Notes under the pieces: model-generated
The model's input: the letters and a program-made list of their open reading frames with translations, nothing else
Told to the model about the DNA's origin: nothing
The model's database searches: none
Shown here: positions 35,631 to 43,526 of the stretch, in pieces
Position numbering within the stretch: position 1 is the stretch's first letter
Layout of the letters: the number at the start of each line of letters is the position of its first letter
Position numbers and translations under genes: made by a program
Source: Bacteroidota bacterium
GTDB taxonomy: Bacteria; Bacteroidota; Bacteroidia; B-17B0; Aurantibacillaceae
Direction: 5' to 3'
DNA length: 64,000 nucleotides
NCBI GenBank assembly: GCA_030684395.1
Contig: JAUXTT010000019.1
Span: 62,001 to 126,000 of the forward strand

Positions 35631-37046
35631 TTCGAGAAATAAATGCTCCATAGTGAGTTCGTTTTGCACATATTGCCTTTTGTATTGGTTAGGACTTAAG
35701 CCGTAAGTAGTGATGAAAGTGGTAAATATGCTTTTTTTTGTTTTAGTGCCGCTAATAAAACTATTGATCTTGTTTGTGATTTCATTGCAGTACTTTTTAT
35801 CCAATACGTACTCCGCATTATAAAATTTCATTTCACACAAATTGATCACATTATCATCTCTGTCAATAAGTAAGTCAATTTGCGCGCCGTTTCGGGTACT
35901 TTTACTGGTCCAGCTCCCGTGTGTTGAATGTATTCCGCTAATTTTAAGACCTTCTTTAATTTGTTCAATGTGCTTTAGGCAAGTGGTTTCAAAACTAAAT
36001 CCTGACCAGATTTTATAAGATTGTTGACCCTGCATTTTCATCCAAATGCTTTTATTGGAAGGTTTTGTGTTTTCAATAAATTTAATGTAGAACATCGAGT
36101 ATTCATCTGCGAGTCGGTAAACGGCATCTTTAGATCCTTTATAAGGAGTGTATTTTTCTATGAAGCCGGACTCCTCCAGGTCTTCTAAAGTTTTTGTTAA
36201 TGTACCTCCCGAATTTATTTTACTTTTCAGAAGTATATTATTTCTTGTGAGTCCTTTTCGAACAGTGGCTAAGGTTCTTATAATTGTTTCATGATTATCG
36301 TATTGGTCAAATAAAGATGCAAATACATTATTAAATTCGGTTCTAAGGAATCCGTTTTTAGAAAAACATAATCTATCAAGTAGTTGTGCAACACTTTCTC
36401 CCGGAATTATTTTTTCTAAATAATGTGGCACTCCTCCCATGGCCATGTGAACCTGTAAAATTTCGTAACGGGAAAGTTTGACCTTGTTGTGTTTTAATAA
36501 TTGCTCTGTTTCGTTAAGATTAAAAGGATTTAATTGTATTTGTTGTGTTAATCTGTTGTGCAAGCCTCCTTTATTTTTTATAATATTTTTTATCATGTAG
36601 GATGCCGCAGAGCCACAAATTACAACAACAAGGTCTTTTCTTTTTGATGCATAGCTATTCCAAAAGTTATCGAAGGCTCCGAGAAAATTTGATTTTCGGG
36701 TATCCAGCCATGGGAATTCATCAATGAAGATTACTTTTTTCTGTTTTGATTTTAGTTTGTTAAGGAATTTACTTAGCTGATAAAACGCTTCGATCCAATC
36801 AGATGAATGTTTACTTTTTGAGCTTTTAGCAGATAACGTTAAATTAAAATTTTTGAGTTGATCTCTAAACGACGCTTTATGTATTCCCGAAAATTCAAAC
36901 TGAATATGATTTTTATAGACTTCACGAATAAGATATGTTTTTCCTATTCTCCGTCTTCCATACACTACAATAAGCTCGGATCTATTGCTTTTTAAAGCAC
37001 CTGTTAAAAGAGTGATTTCTTGTTTTCGCCCAACCAATGATTTCAT
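35625..37046 (-). CDS. AAA ATPase with C-terminal PD-(D/E)xK nuclease-like domain (DUF234 type)
   Basis: This 473-residue protein has Walker A GRRRIGKT at residues 30-37, Walker B VIFIDE at 105-110, a winged-helix-like middle (about 255-310) and a C-terminal DUF234 region with a nuclease-like core: Glu at 353 (SFETTCL), Asp at 391 (AQIDLLID) and E405-x-K407 (LCEMKFYN). This is the archaeal-type ATPase-DUF234 architecture, spread patchily in bacteria and archaea and of unknown function. It starts 10 bases from the right 50-bp repeat and its stop lies in the left repeat. The TACATTTG element in the right repeat (37067-37074) is its likely promoter. It may be a mobile unit or a self-regulated conflict gene; neither is shown. 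Confidence 0.85.
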   Translation of the reverse strand: MKSLVGRKQEITLLTGALKSNRSELIVVYGRRRIGKTYLIREVYKNHIQFEFSGIHKASFRDQLKNFNLTLSAKSSKSKHSSDWIEAFYQLSKFLNKLKSKQKKVIFIDEFPWLDTRKSNFLGAFDNFWNSYASKRKDLVVVICGSAASYMIKNIIKNKGGLHNRLTQQIQLNPFNLNETEQLLKHNKVKLSRYEILQVHMAMGGVPHYLEKIIPGESVAQLLDRLCFSKNGFLRTEFNNVFASLFDQYDNHETIIRTLATVRKGLTRNNILLKSKINSGGTLTKTLEDLEESGFIEKYTPYKGSKDAVYRLADEYSMFYIKFIENTKPSNKSIWMKMQGQQSYKIWSGFSFETTCLKHIEQIKEGLKISGIHSTHGSWTSKSTRNGAQIDLLIDRDDNVINLCEMKFYNAEYVLDKKYCNEITNKINSFISGTKTKKSIFTTFITTYGLSPNQYKRQYVQNELTMEHLFLEL

Positions 37047-37055
37047 GGTATATAA

Positions 37056-37105
37056 TTATAAGTAGCCAAATGTAACAAAAAAATAGTAGTTTTGGCTACT
37101 TATAA
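37056..37105. repeat. Right 50-bp palindromic repeat with outward and inward promoter elements
   Basis: TTATAAGTAGCCAAA (37056-37070) is a perfect inverted match to TTTGGCTACTTATAA (37091-37105). It is nearly identical to the left copy. TAnnTTTG matches lie on both strands: TACATTTG on - (37067-37074), serving the ATPase, and TAGTTTTG on + (37087-37094), pointing towards the cupin-GNAT gene end. Confidence 0.92.
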
Positions 37106-37110
37106 AATAG

Positions 37111-37890
37111 CTATAATTTCTTTTTCATCTTAATATTTGCTCTTTCGTAATGTCCTGATTCCATTTTTACTTCAGTAAATCCAAACTTTTCATATAGATG
37201 GATGGCAGGTTTTAATGAACGATTAGAGTATAAGATCAGGTTTTTAAGGTTCATTTGTTTTGCAATATTAATACAATGATGCATTAACACATTCCCAATT
37301 CCGTGTCCCTGAGCGTTATCGGTTACCGCCATTTTACCCAGTTCATACGACGCTTCATTTATTTTTAGTAGAGATGCTGTTCCAACTATAGAGCCATTTA
37401 ACCTTACATAAAATATCAAACCTCCTTTATCTATTATTTCTTTTTTAGGGTTGGAGAGTTGAACAACATCATTGGGTTCTACTTTAAAATATTTTTCAAG
37501 CCACTCTATATTCAGAGTTTTTACAGGTTCTTTTAATTCTTCCGTATAATCAACAATTTCAATTCTATCACCATGTGCTTTTGGTTGTGACACTACTATA
37601 AAAGAAAGGTACTCATTGTGTTTATTACTTATTTTATGTAATGTTCGTGCAGGTATGTGTATACTCTCTTTTGCTGTAATAATTTCGAGGTGTCCATTTA
37701 TTTCAAATGTAGCTGTTCCCGAAAGTATATAAAATAGCTGCTGGCTTTTCTCATGGCAATGTAATTGTTCTTCAGTATCGGGAGGCATCACTTCTTCAAT
37801 CACACTCAGGTTATCACTTTTCAGTAAATGCCACCCATCACATTCTTTTCCCCAGATATAATGTTCTGCATTTTTAGCCGATCGTTTCAT
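37111..37890 (-). CDS. Cupin-GNAT fusion protein
   Basis: This 259-residue protein joins two domains. Residues 1-110 are a cupin, with LHCHEKSQQLFYILSG and IPARTLHKISN providing His ligands for a metal. Residues from about 115 are a GNAT acetyltransferase with the acetyl-CoA loop VTDNAQGHGIGNVLM and the helix ALHLYEKFGFTEV-like end. I chose the ATG at 37890, 2 bases after the methyltransferase stop; an ATG at 37911 is also in frame and would overlap it by 19 bases. The pair is probably co-transcribed. Substrate unknown. Its stop at 37111 is 6 bases from the right 50-bp repeat. Confidence 0.82.
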   Translation of the reverse strand: MKRSAKNAEHYIWGKECDGWHLLKSDNLSVIEEVMPPDTEEQLHCHEKSQQLFYILSGTATFEINGHLEIITAKESIHIPARTLHKISNKHNEYLSFIVVSQPKAHGDRIEIVDYTEELKEPVKTLNIEWLEKYFKVEPNDVVQLSNPKKEIIDKGGLIFYVRLNGSIVGTASLLKINEASYELGKMAVTDNAQGHGIGNVLMHHCINIAKQMNLKNLILYSNRSLKPAIHLYEKFGFTEVKMESGHYERANIKMKKKL

Positions 37891-37892
37891 AT

Positions 37893-38531
37893 TTATACTT
37901 TTTTGATCCATACGTAAGCTCGTGTGCTTGGATGTTCTGCATCCTTATAGGGTTGTCGCTCCAATATATCTATAATTTCGAATTTGTTTTCCAGAACCAT
38001 CTCCAACACTTTCTTTGTTTCAAAAAAGTGGAAATCAATATTTACTGACTTATTCAAAAATTCATCTAAATGAATAATGTCAGCACCTACATGAAATGAA
38101 AATAAAAATTCCCCTCCATTCTTCAAAACTCTTTTTACCTCTTTTAACGCAGTTTGTAATTGCGATAAATCAAAGTGAACAATTGAATAAAAGGCAATGG
38201 CAGAACCAAAATAACCATCAGGATAATTCAACTCCAGCATGTTTGCTGTTTCAAAATTCAGGTGTGGATTAATCTCTTTGGCAATCCTCATCATTTCGGG
38301 AGAAATATCTGTACCGATCAGATCTTCAATTCCTTGATCGGATAAATATTTTGTTGTTTGCCCCGGTCCACAACCCAGATCAATGAATTTACCTTTGGTT
38401 TTATTTTCTTTTGCAAAAGCGCTAAGTAGTAGTTTATCCAGGTGTTTCTGCTCAAGTTCGTTTATGAACTTATCTGCATATGCTTTGGCGGTTGTATCAT
38501 AACAATCAATAATATTAATTTGTTCCTGCAT
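37893..38531 (-). CDS. Class I SAM-dependent methyltransferase
   Basis: This 212-residue enzyme has the SAM-binding motif IDLGCGPGQTTKYL at about residues 50-63, the acidic loop TDISPEMM and the motif IV-like region YSIVHFDLSQLQTALKEVKRVLKNGGEF. It belongs to the small-molecule methyltransferase type (methyltransferase-11/25). It precedes the cupin-GNAT gene by 2 bases. Possibly the three activities modify one small molecule, but nothing shows the substrate. Confidence 0.88.
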   Translation of the reverse strand: MQEQINIIDCYDTTAKAYADKFINELEQKHLDKLLLSAFAKENKTKGKFIDLGCGPGQTTKYLSDQGIEDLIGTDISPEMMRIAKEINPHLNFETANMLELNYPDGYFGSAIAFYSIVHFDLSQLQTALKEVKRVLKNGGEFLFSFHVGADIIHLDEFLNKSVNIDFHFFETKKVLEMVLENKFEIIDILERQPYKDAEHPSTRAYVWIKKV

Positions 38532-38580
38532 TTTGTTTACATTAATTGTGTACTAATTTAAGGGTTTTAGTTTTTATAAG

Positions 38581-38603
38581 TATATTTGTTTTCAATATAT
38601 TTG
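38581..38603 (+). promoter_or_regulatory. Two putative -7 promoter elements upstream of an acetyltransferase
   Basis: TATATTTG occurs at 38581-38588 and 38596-38603, both exact TAnnTTTG matches, in the 200-base divergent gap between the methyltransferase (-) and the acetyltransferase at 38732 (+). The leader would be about 120-140 bases. Confidence 0.45.
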
Positions 38604-38731
38604 TGTAATAAAATACAAGCCTCTGTTAATTAAAACTCTTTCCCTGTCAGCCGATATTATTTAATTGTATGTAGTATGATCTTTTCAAAAGATCAGTGGT
38701 TATTTTTTACTAATTAAATAAAATCATTAAC

Positions 38732-39289
38732 ATGTTTCAATTATATACAAATCGTTTGAGGGTTGTACCTCTTACGTTAGAGCAATTGCAGTTGCTCTCA
38801 ACAAGCCGCGAACATCTGGAATCAGCAATGGGATTAATTTTATCTAATTTCGCATTGAGTGCGGACGATAGTTTTATGGAAGAGTTTCAGATTGCTATTG
38901 ATACTCATTGTATACCAAAGGTACAGGAAAATTATAAGGATTATTTATGGTATACGCATTGGCTTATTGTTCATCGTTCATTAAATATTACCATAGGAGG
39001 AATTGGTGTAAATGGTACTCCTAATGAAATTGGAGAAGTGATGATAGGTTACTACGTAGACGAAAAATTTGAGCGGCAAGGTGTTGCCGCTGAAGCTTTA
39101 GAGTGTATGGTAAAATGGTTGTTCGAAAATGATTCGGTAAGATCAATTATTGGTGATACACATGAAAATAATATTGCTTCTCAACGGGTACTACAAAAAA
39201 ATGGCTTCCGGCTGGAGGGTAAAGTGGAAGAAGGATTGCGTTGGAGATTAAAAAGCGATATGGAAGAACAAGTTTCATATGGCGTATAA
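38732..39289 (+). CDS. RimJ/RimL-type GNAT acetyltransferase
   Basis: This 185-residue GNAT enzyme starts FQLYTNRLRVVPLTLEQLQLL, like RimJ/RimL acetyltransferases, and has the acetyl-CoA loop VDEKFERQGVAAEAL and the C-terminal ENNIASQRVLQKNGFRLEG. It may acetylate a protein N-terminus or a small amine. It is monocistronic, with a strong terminator after it. Confidence 0.85.
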   Translation: MFQLYTNRLRVVPLTLEQLQLLSTSREHLESAMGLILSNFALSADDSFMEEFQIAIDTHCIPKVQENYKDYLWYTHWLIVHRSLNITIGGIGVNGTPNEIGEVMIGYYVDEKFERQGVAAEALECMVKWLFENDSVRSIIGDTHENNIASQRVLQKNGFRLEGKVEEGLRWRLKSDMEEQVSYGV

Positions 39290-39295
39290 AATAAA

Positions 39296-39330
39296 AAAAA
39301 ATCCCGCTATTGTCTTTAGCGGGATTTTTA
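39296..39330. terminator. Bidirectional rho-independent terminator
   Basis: AAATCCCGCT (39299-39308) pairs with AGCGGGATTT (39318-39327), flanked by A- and T-runs. It separates the acetyltransferase (+) from the convergent sorting-domain gene ending at 39347 (-). Confidence 0.88.
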
Positions 39331-39346
39331 ATGTTCAGTTACAATC

Positions 39347-40777
39347 TTATTCAATAATAATCTTTCCTGTAGAGACTATTTGAGATTCACTAACAAGTTT
39401 ATAAGTGTATATTCCTGCTGGGAGCGATTCTTTTTCAAACGTAATTTTGTGAGAAGTTACATCTGAATTTTTTACTTCATTTCCAAGTACATCGTAAATA
39501 ATTAAAACAGTGTTATCGATGTTTATGTTTTTACTGATTAGAATAGAAGCAGAGTTTTTCATTGGGTTAGGAAAAAAACTGATAGTGTTATCCAATAGGA
39601 TATTCTTTTTCAAACCTATCGCCTGAGACTTGAAATGAATTTCATCTATCAATAGAGTTGCACCCACATGATTCATACTCGAATCCTGCCACTGATTGGA
39701 TTGTATTTGTATAAAAACAGAATCAGGTTGAGAGGATAGATTAATAGGCACTTCAACAGTTAAGTATATTGGTGAAGCAATAAAGTAGTGTCCAACAAAA
39801 CTAAATGGGGTACCATTATTTTTAAATCCTAAGGATATAAATGCGCTGTCTGTTGCAATGGTAGGAGCGTATTTATAAGAAAGCACCAAGGTATCAATTT
39901 GGTTGGAGAAAGGGTTTCCGCCAATATAACAGTTACAATTATTATCATAGTAGCCATTTTCAACATAGCCTGCAGAAGCTCTGGGTACACCATTGTTATC
40001 GCCTGCATATGTAGTCAATTCAATCGCGTAAGTTCCTCCGGCGGCATCGTTACTTCTTGCAAACCCTCTGCCATCTGAGCCACCTGCCTCCCAATTCAAA
40101 GGACTATTAAGCGAATTACTCGACCAGATTTCAAAATCGCCATTCATTTGTGTTGGCTGACTTGCAACACCTGTAAACGAAATGCTATCTAATAATAAAA
40201 TACTTCCCGGAATTCCTTCTCCTGCAATCAGATTACTGGATGCTGCTGCAAAAATTACACTATCAGGAGCCATTGGCAAAGCAGGCACTAAAGGGAAACT
40301 GAAAGTTTGATACGTTGTGTAATTACCACCTATCAAAAAGAAATAAGTCCCTATGGTAGTTCCGGCATTTTTGAAAACCACAATGATAAGACCGGAGTCG
40401 CCTGATGCCTGATTATATTTGTAATGTCCGCTTATTCCCGTAGCTTGTTCCGTGTATGGAATTCCACCTTGCCATGAAGAAGGATTTCCATTAGCATCTG
40501 TAGCATTAAGAAGGTATGCCCCGCATGTGTCATTTACCGACGCGTTTGTTGTTAACTGCAAGGCAAAGGCCCCTTGAAATGCGTCGGTGCTTTTAGTTAA
40601 ATTAAATGGTGTTTGGCACCTGAAGAAAGTTTCCGCGTTTGAATTTTGCGGATAACCTTGCGGAAAATCATAAGTTGCTGAATTCCAGTTTTCGAAATTC
40701 CCGTTTGGTATTGAGTTTTGAGAAACAGCGATTAAGGACGCCACCATCGCAAAGGCAATAAGTAATTGTTTTTTCAT
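39347..40777 (-). CDS. Secreted protein with two PCMD-like modules and type A sorting domain
   Basis: This 476-residue protein has a signal peptide ending AVSQ, two similar modules starting IPNGNFENWNS and MNGDFEIWSS (putative carbohydrate-metabolism domain, PCMD-like), and a type A sorting domain at the end (ISFFPNPMKNSASILIS, VLIIYDVLGNEV, LPAGIYTYKL, GKIIIE). It is predicted to leave the cell by type IX secretion. The first two modules may bind a carbohydrate, by family name only. Cysteines (CNCYIGG) in the middle may form a disulphide or bind metal. Confidence 0.82.
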   Translation of the reverse strand: MKKQLLIAFAMVASLIAVSQNSIPNGNFENWNSATYDFPQGYPQNSNAETFFRCQTPFNLTKSTDAFQGAFALQLTTNASVNDTCGAYLLNATDANGNPSSWQGGIPYTEQATGISGHYKYNQASGDSGLIIVVFKNAGTTIGTYFFLIGGNYTTYQTFSFPLVPALPMAPDSVIFAAASSNLIAGEGIPGSILLLDSISFTGVASQPTQMNGDFEIWSSNSLNSPLNWEAGGSDGRGFARSNDAAGGTYAIELTTYAGDNNGVPRASAGYVENGYYDNNCNCYIGGNPFSNQIDTLVLSYKYAPTIATDSAFISLGFKNNGTPFSFVGHYFIASPIYLTVEVPINLSSQPDSVFIQIQSNQWQDSSMNHVGATLLIDEIHFKSQAIGLKKNILLDNTISFFPNPMKNSASILISKNINIDNTVLIIYDVLGNEVKNSDVTSHKITFEKESLPAGIYTYKLVSESQIVSTGKIIIE

Positions 40778-40890
40778 ATGAAATTAGATTTGGTTATAAC
40801 TAACTTAAATTTATTAAAAAAAAACTGTTACAACTGTATTTATTTAGTTAACGTATTTGGCTTTTGATTTAAACTATAGATTGTAGTTTA

Positions 40891-40898
40891 TATATTTG
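40891..40898 (+). promoter_or_regulatory. Putative -7 promoter element of the TPM gene, near-leaderless
   Basis: TATATTTG matches TAnnTTTG exactly and ends 4 bases before the ATG at 40903. The transcript start would fall at or near the start codon. Confidence 0.45.
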
Positions 40899-40902
40899 TC
40901 CT

Positions 40903-42030
40903 ATGAGAAATATTCTTTTTGCGTTTTTACTTGTTTGCTGCCATTGGTTTTCAGCTTATTCCCAAAGTATTTTTCCTGAGAAACCGGATAATTATATAAC
41001 GGATGATGCCGGGATTTTATCTTATTCTCAAAGTGAAGCCCTAAATAGTAAATTAAAAAATCTGGAAGATTCAAGTTCCAATCAGGTGTTTGTTTACATC
41101 ACCAATTCGTTGCAAGGGAATGATTTGTTCAGCATCTCTCAAAATATATTTAATACTTGGAAAATTGGTCAGGAAGGAAAGGATAATGGTGTACTTATAA
41201 CAGTGTTTATTAGCGATAAGCAATTCAGGATACATACCGGTTATGGTTTGGAAAGCGTTTTACCCGATCTAACTACAAAATCCATACAAGATGAGTACAT
41301 GGGACCACAGTTTAAAGAGGGAAAATACTATGAAGGGATTGATGTGGGGATAGATAAAATAATTGAAGCAACTAAAGGAGCTTATGTTTCAGGGGGAAGT
41401 CATAAGATTAAAGCCTATACCGATGGCGAACTGATTACTTCACATATTTTTATGGTGATTTTTATGCTAGGGTGTGTTTTGGAAATTATTTTAATGAATA
41501 AAAAATATCCTAAATTCCGTAAAAAATTATTTGTTCTTTATGGAACAACCTACATAATTTACGTTTTTTCCATGCAGTTGCTTTGCCCTAATTTGTATTA
41601 TCCCATTTTGTTTACAGGCTTTATATTTATTGCAGCGGCCTTTTTACTTTATTTGCCCATGTTGTCTTTTATACAATCTAACGATGATAATCCAAGGGCA
41701 CAAAAAGTCTATTACTGGGTTGTATCCATTTTTTCAGGAGCTGGTATTGCCGGAGTGTTTTTATACGTATACGGCGATCATTTAGAAAGCGATTATGGGT
41801 TCATGGAAATTCAATTTGCAGGAATGCTATTTACAATGATCTCATTTATAACATCCATTTTTTGCTTTTTTATAGTTGGTAGTTGGAGTGGAAGAATTTC
41901 GATGAGTGGAGGTTCCTCTTCTTATAGTTCATCCGGATCTTCCTATAGTTCATCATCATCATCTTCTTCTGGTTTTAGTGGTGGTGGAGGAGGAAGGTCG
42001 GGTGGAGGAGGAAGTAGCAGTAGTTGGTAA
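40903..42030 (+). CDS. TPM-domain membrane protein with Ser/Gly-rich tail
   Basis: This 375-residue protein has a signal peptide, a TPM domain (about 27-170) starting FPEKPDNYITDDAGILSYSQ, with TVFISDKQFRIHTGYGLESVLPD, then about four to five membrane helices (residues 175-335) and a tail of Ser and Gly (SGFSGGGGGRSGGGG, ending SSSSW). TPM_phosphatase-domain proteins have reported phosphatase activity in plants and unknown roles in bacteria. The Ser/Gly tail is common in bacterial TPM proteins. The gene stands alone; a low-complexity gap of 90 bases separates it from the convergent beta-lactamase gene. Confidence 0.82.
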   Translation: MRNILFAFLLVCCHWFSAYSQSIFPEKPDNYITDDAGILSYSQSEALNSKLKNLEDSSSNQVFVYITNSLQGNDLFSISQNIFNTWKIGQEGKDNGVLITVFISDKQFRIHTGYGLESVLPDLTTKSIQDEYMGPQFKEGKYYEGIDVGIDKIIEATKGAYVSGGSHKIKAYTDGELITSHIFMVIFMLGCVLEIILMNKKYPKFRKKLFVLYGTTYIIYVFSMQLLCPNLYYPILFTGFIFIAAAFLLYLPMLSFIQSNDDNPRAQKVYYWVVSIFSGAGIAGVFLYVYGDHLESDYGFMEIQFAGMLFTMISFITSIFCFFIVGSWSGRISMSGGSSSYSSSGSSYSSSSSSSSGFSGGGGGRSGGGGSSSSW

Positions 42031-42120
42031 AAAGGGTGAAATTCGCGCTTAGTTGAATATCATATCAACCAAATTTTGTTTTACTAAATTAAATATAAAT
42101 AAAAAACAGATATGATGGAT

Positions 42121-42855
42121 TTACTTTTGTTTTTCTAAATGCTTTTCCACCAGTTTAAGCGTATGTTTTAATGAGTTTTTATTTTTCCAGTCAAAGTGCC
42201 CGGGAATTACATAATTGGCTTTTGGAAATTGTTTCATTACTTTTTTAATGCTATGTTTCCATTCGCCTGGATTTGCATCGTTTAAATTTCCAAGATCTTT
42301 GGATTCTGTACTTTTTACAAAACATCCGCCATATATTATTTTTTCTTTTTCAAGCCAGATTACAATATTGTCTTTAGTATGACCTTCTCCAGGGTAAAAG
42401 GTTTGGAAGGTTTTATCTCCAACAGTGAAGAGTGTATCTTTTGTAAAATAAAATTCTGCTTGTTTTTCATTTTTCTCTTTACATAAGTCATAGGTTTGTT
42501 TACTCGTGTATGTTTTCGCCCCCTTCATTCTATAATATTCCAGTCCGGCAGTCCTGTCATCATGAAAATGTGTAGCTATACACAACACCACTTTTTGATT
42601 GTGGCGCTTTTCTATACTATCCAATAAAGGCTGAAATTGTAATGTATCCCAGGGTGAATCCAACATTACCACTCCAGTGTTTGTTACAATATACATCCCA
42701 TTGGCAGGAACCATATTTCCTTTATATTCATTGTAGGTGATGAACACAAAAGCATCTTTGCACAAGGGCGTTATTTTTAAGGTCGTATTATTTTTTTGAG
42801 CAGTTAAATTTAAATAAATAAGTAAACTGAAAATGAAGCTGAATGTGGTACGCAT
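42121..42855 (-). CDS. bla: Subclass B1 metallo-beta-lactamase
   Basis: This 244-residue secreted enzyme has a signal peptide ending LTAQ and the complete B1 zinc set. His96, His98 and Asp100 are in THFHDDRTAG and His159 is in PGEGHTKDN (Zn1 and Zn2 ligands). Cys178 in GGCFVKS and His220 in IPGH complete Zn2. Lys181 and Asn190 fit the BBL Lys224 and Asn233 positions that bind substrate carboxylate. The length and motif spacing match BlaB, IND and related Bacteroidota enzymes, which hydrolyse penicillins, cephalosporins and often carbapenems. The preceding GNAT gene is 25 bases upstream and likely co-transcribed. No mobile element is adjacent, so a native chromosomal gene is likely. Confidence 0.9.
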   Translation of the reverse strand: MRTTFSFIFSLLIYLNLTAQKNNTTLKITPLCKDAFVFITYNEYKGNMVPANGMYIVTNTGVVMLDSPWDTLQFQPLLDSIEKRHNQKVVLCIATHFHDDRTAGLEYYRMKGAKTYTSKQTYDLCKEKNEKQAEFYFTKDTLFTVGDKTFQTFYPGEGHTKDNIVIWLEKEKIIYGGCFVKSTESKDLGNLNDANPGEWKHSIKKVMKQFPKANYVIPGHFDWKNKNSLKHTLKLVEKHLEKQK

Positions 42856-42880
42856 GTATGTTAAAAATATTTTTTAATTT

Positions 42881-43318
42881 TTATATTAATTTCCGGTCCG
42901 ATGAAGTTAATTCAAATCTTAGGTCTCCATTTTTTTCAACACCAATTTCCTTCCAACCTTTTTTCCTATAAAGTTTTTCGGCTTTTGAATTGGGGGTGGT
43001 ACCTAGCCATAGTCTCTCAGAATATTGTGCAAAATACCAATCAAGCATCATATTATGCAGTTTTGTGCCAATTCCTTTTCTTTCATGTTCAGGATCCACA
43101 AACAAGGCCCAAATGTTGTTTGATTCAGTGTCGATAATTGCAAAACCAAGTATCTTATTATTAAATTCACAAACCCATCCTTTACCTTTTGTTGTAATAA
43201 AATTGATGTAATCCGACTCAGTCACAGCTAAAGGATTGCCTAACACATTTTCTTTAACCGCCAAACGAATTACGTGCATTGCTTCTATATCTAAAGTATT
43301 GGCTTCTCTATATATCAT
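42881..43318 (-). CDS. GNAT acetyltransferase upstream of the beta-lactamase
   Basis: This 145-residue GNAT protein has the acetyl-CoA loop VDPEHERKGIGTKLHNMML and the C-terminal WLGTTPNSKAEKLYRKKGW. It is of the small PhnO/aminoglycoside-type size, but the substrate is unknown. I chose the ATG at 43318; an upstream start at 43369 adds 17 residues not typical of GNATs. It is the first gene of a pair with the metallo-beta-lactamase. Confidence 0.82.
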   Translation of the reverse strand: MIYREANTLDIEAMHVIRLAVKENVLGNPLAVTESDYINFITTKGKGWVCEFNNKILGFAIIDTESNNIWALFVDPEHERKGIGTKLHNMMLDWYFAQYSERLWLGTTPNSKAEKLYRKKGWKEIGVEKNGDLRFELTSSDRKLI

Positions 43319-43526
43319 ATTGTTAACACAGATTTTGAAACATGACCAGCCATTCTTCGTATGAACCAAGAGATGCTAAAATGTATTGGTAAACTGATTT
43401 AGGCCCAAATTTCCGAAAAATAATCCTTAGTTAACATACAATTGTAGATAATTAATATGTTTACCTGTAAAATTTACTTGTATTTACACTAATATTAGTG
43501 TGTATTAGCATTACATATATATTATT

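Noticed and set aside
42031-42120. GTTGA...TCAAC palindrome between the TPM and beta-lactamase genes
   Set aside because: The match is only five bases per arm with no T-run; too short to call a terminator or operator.
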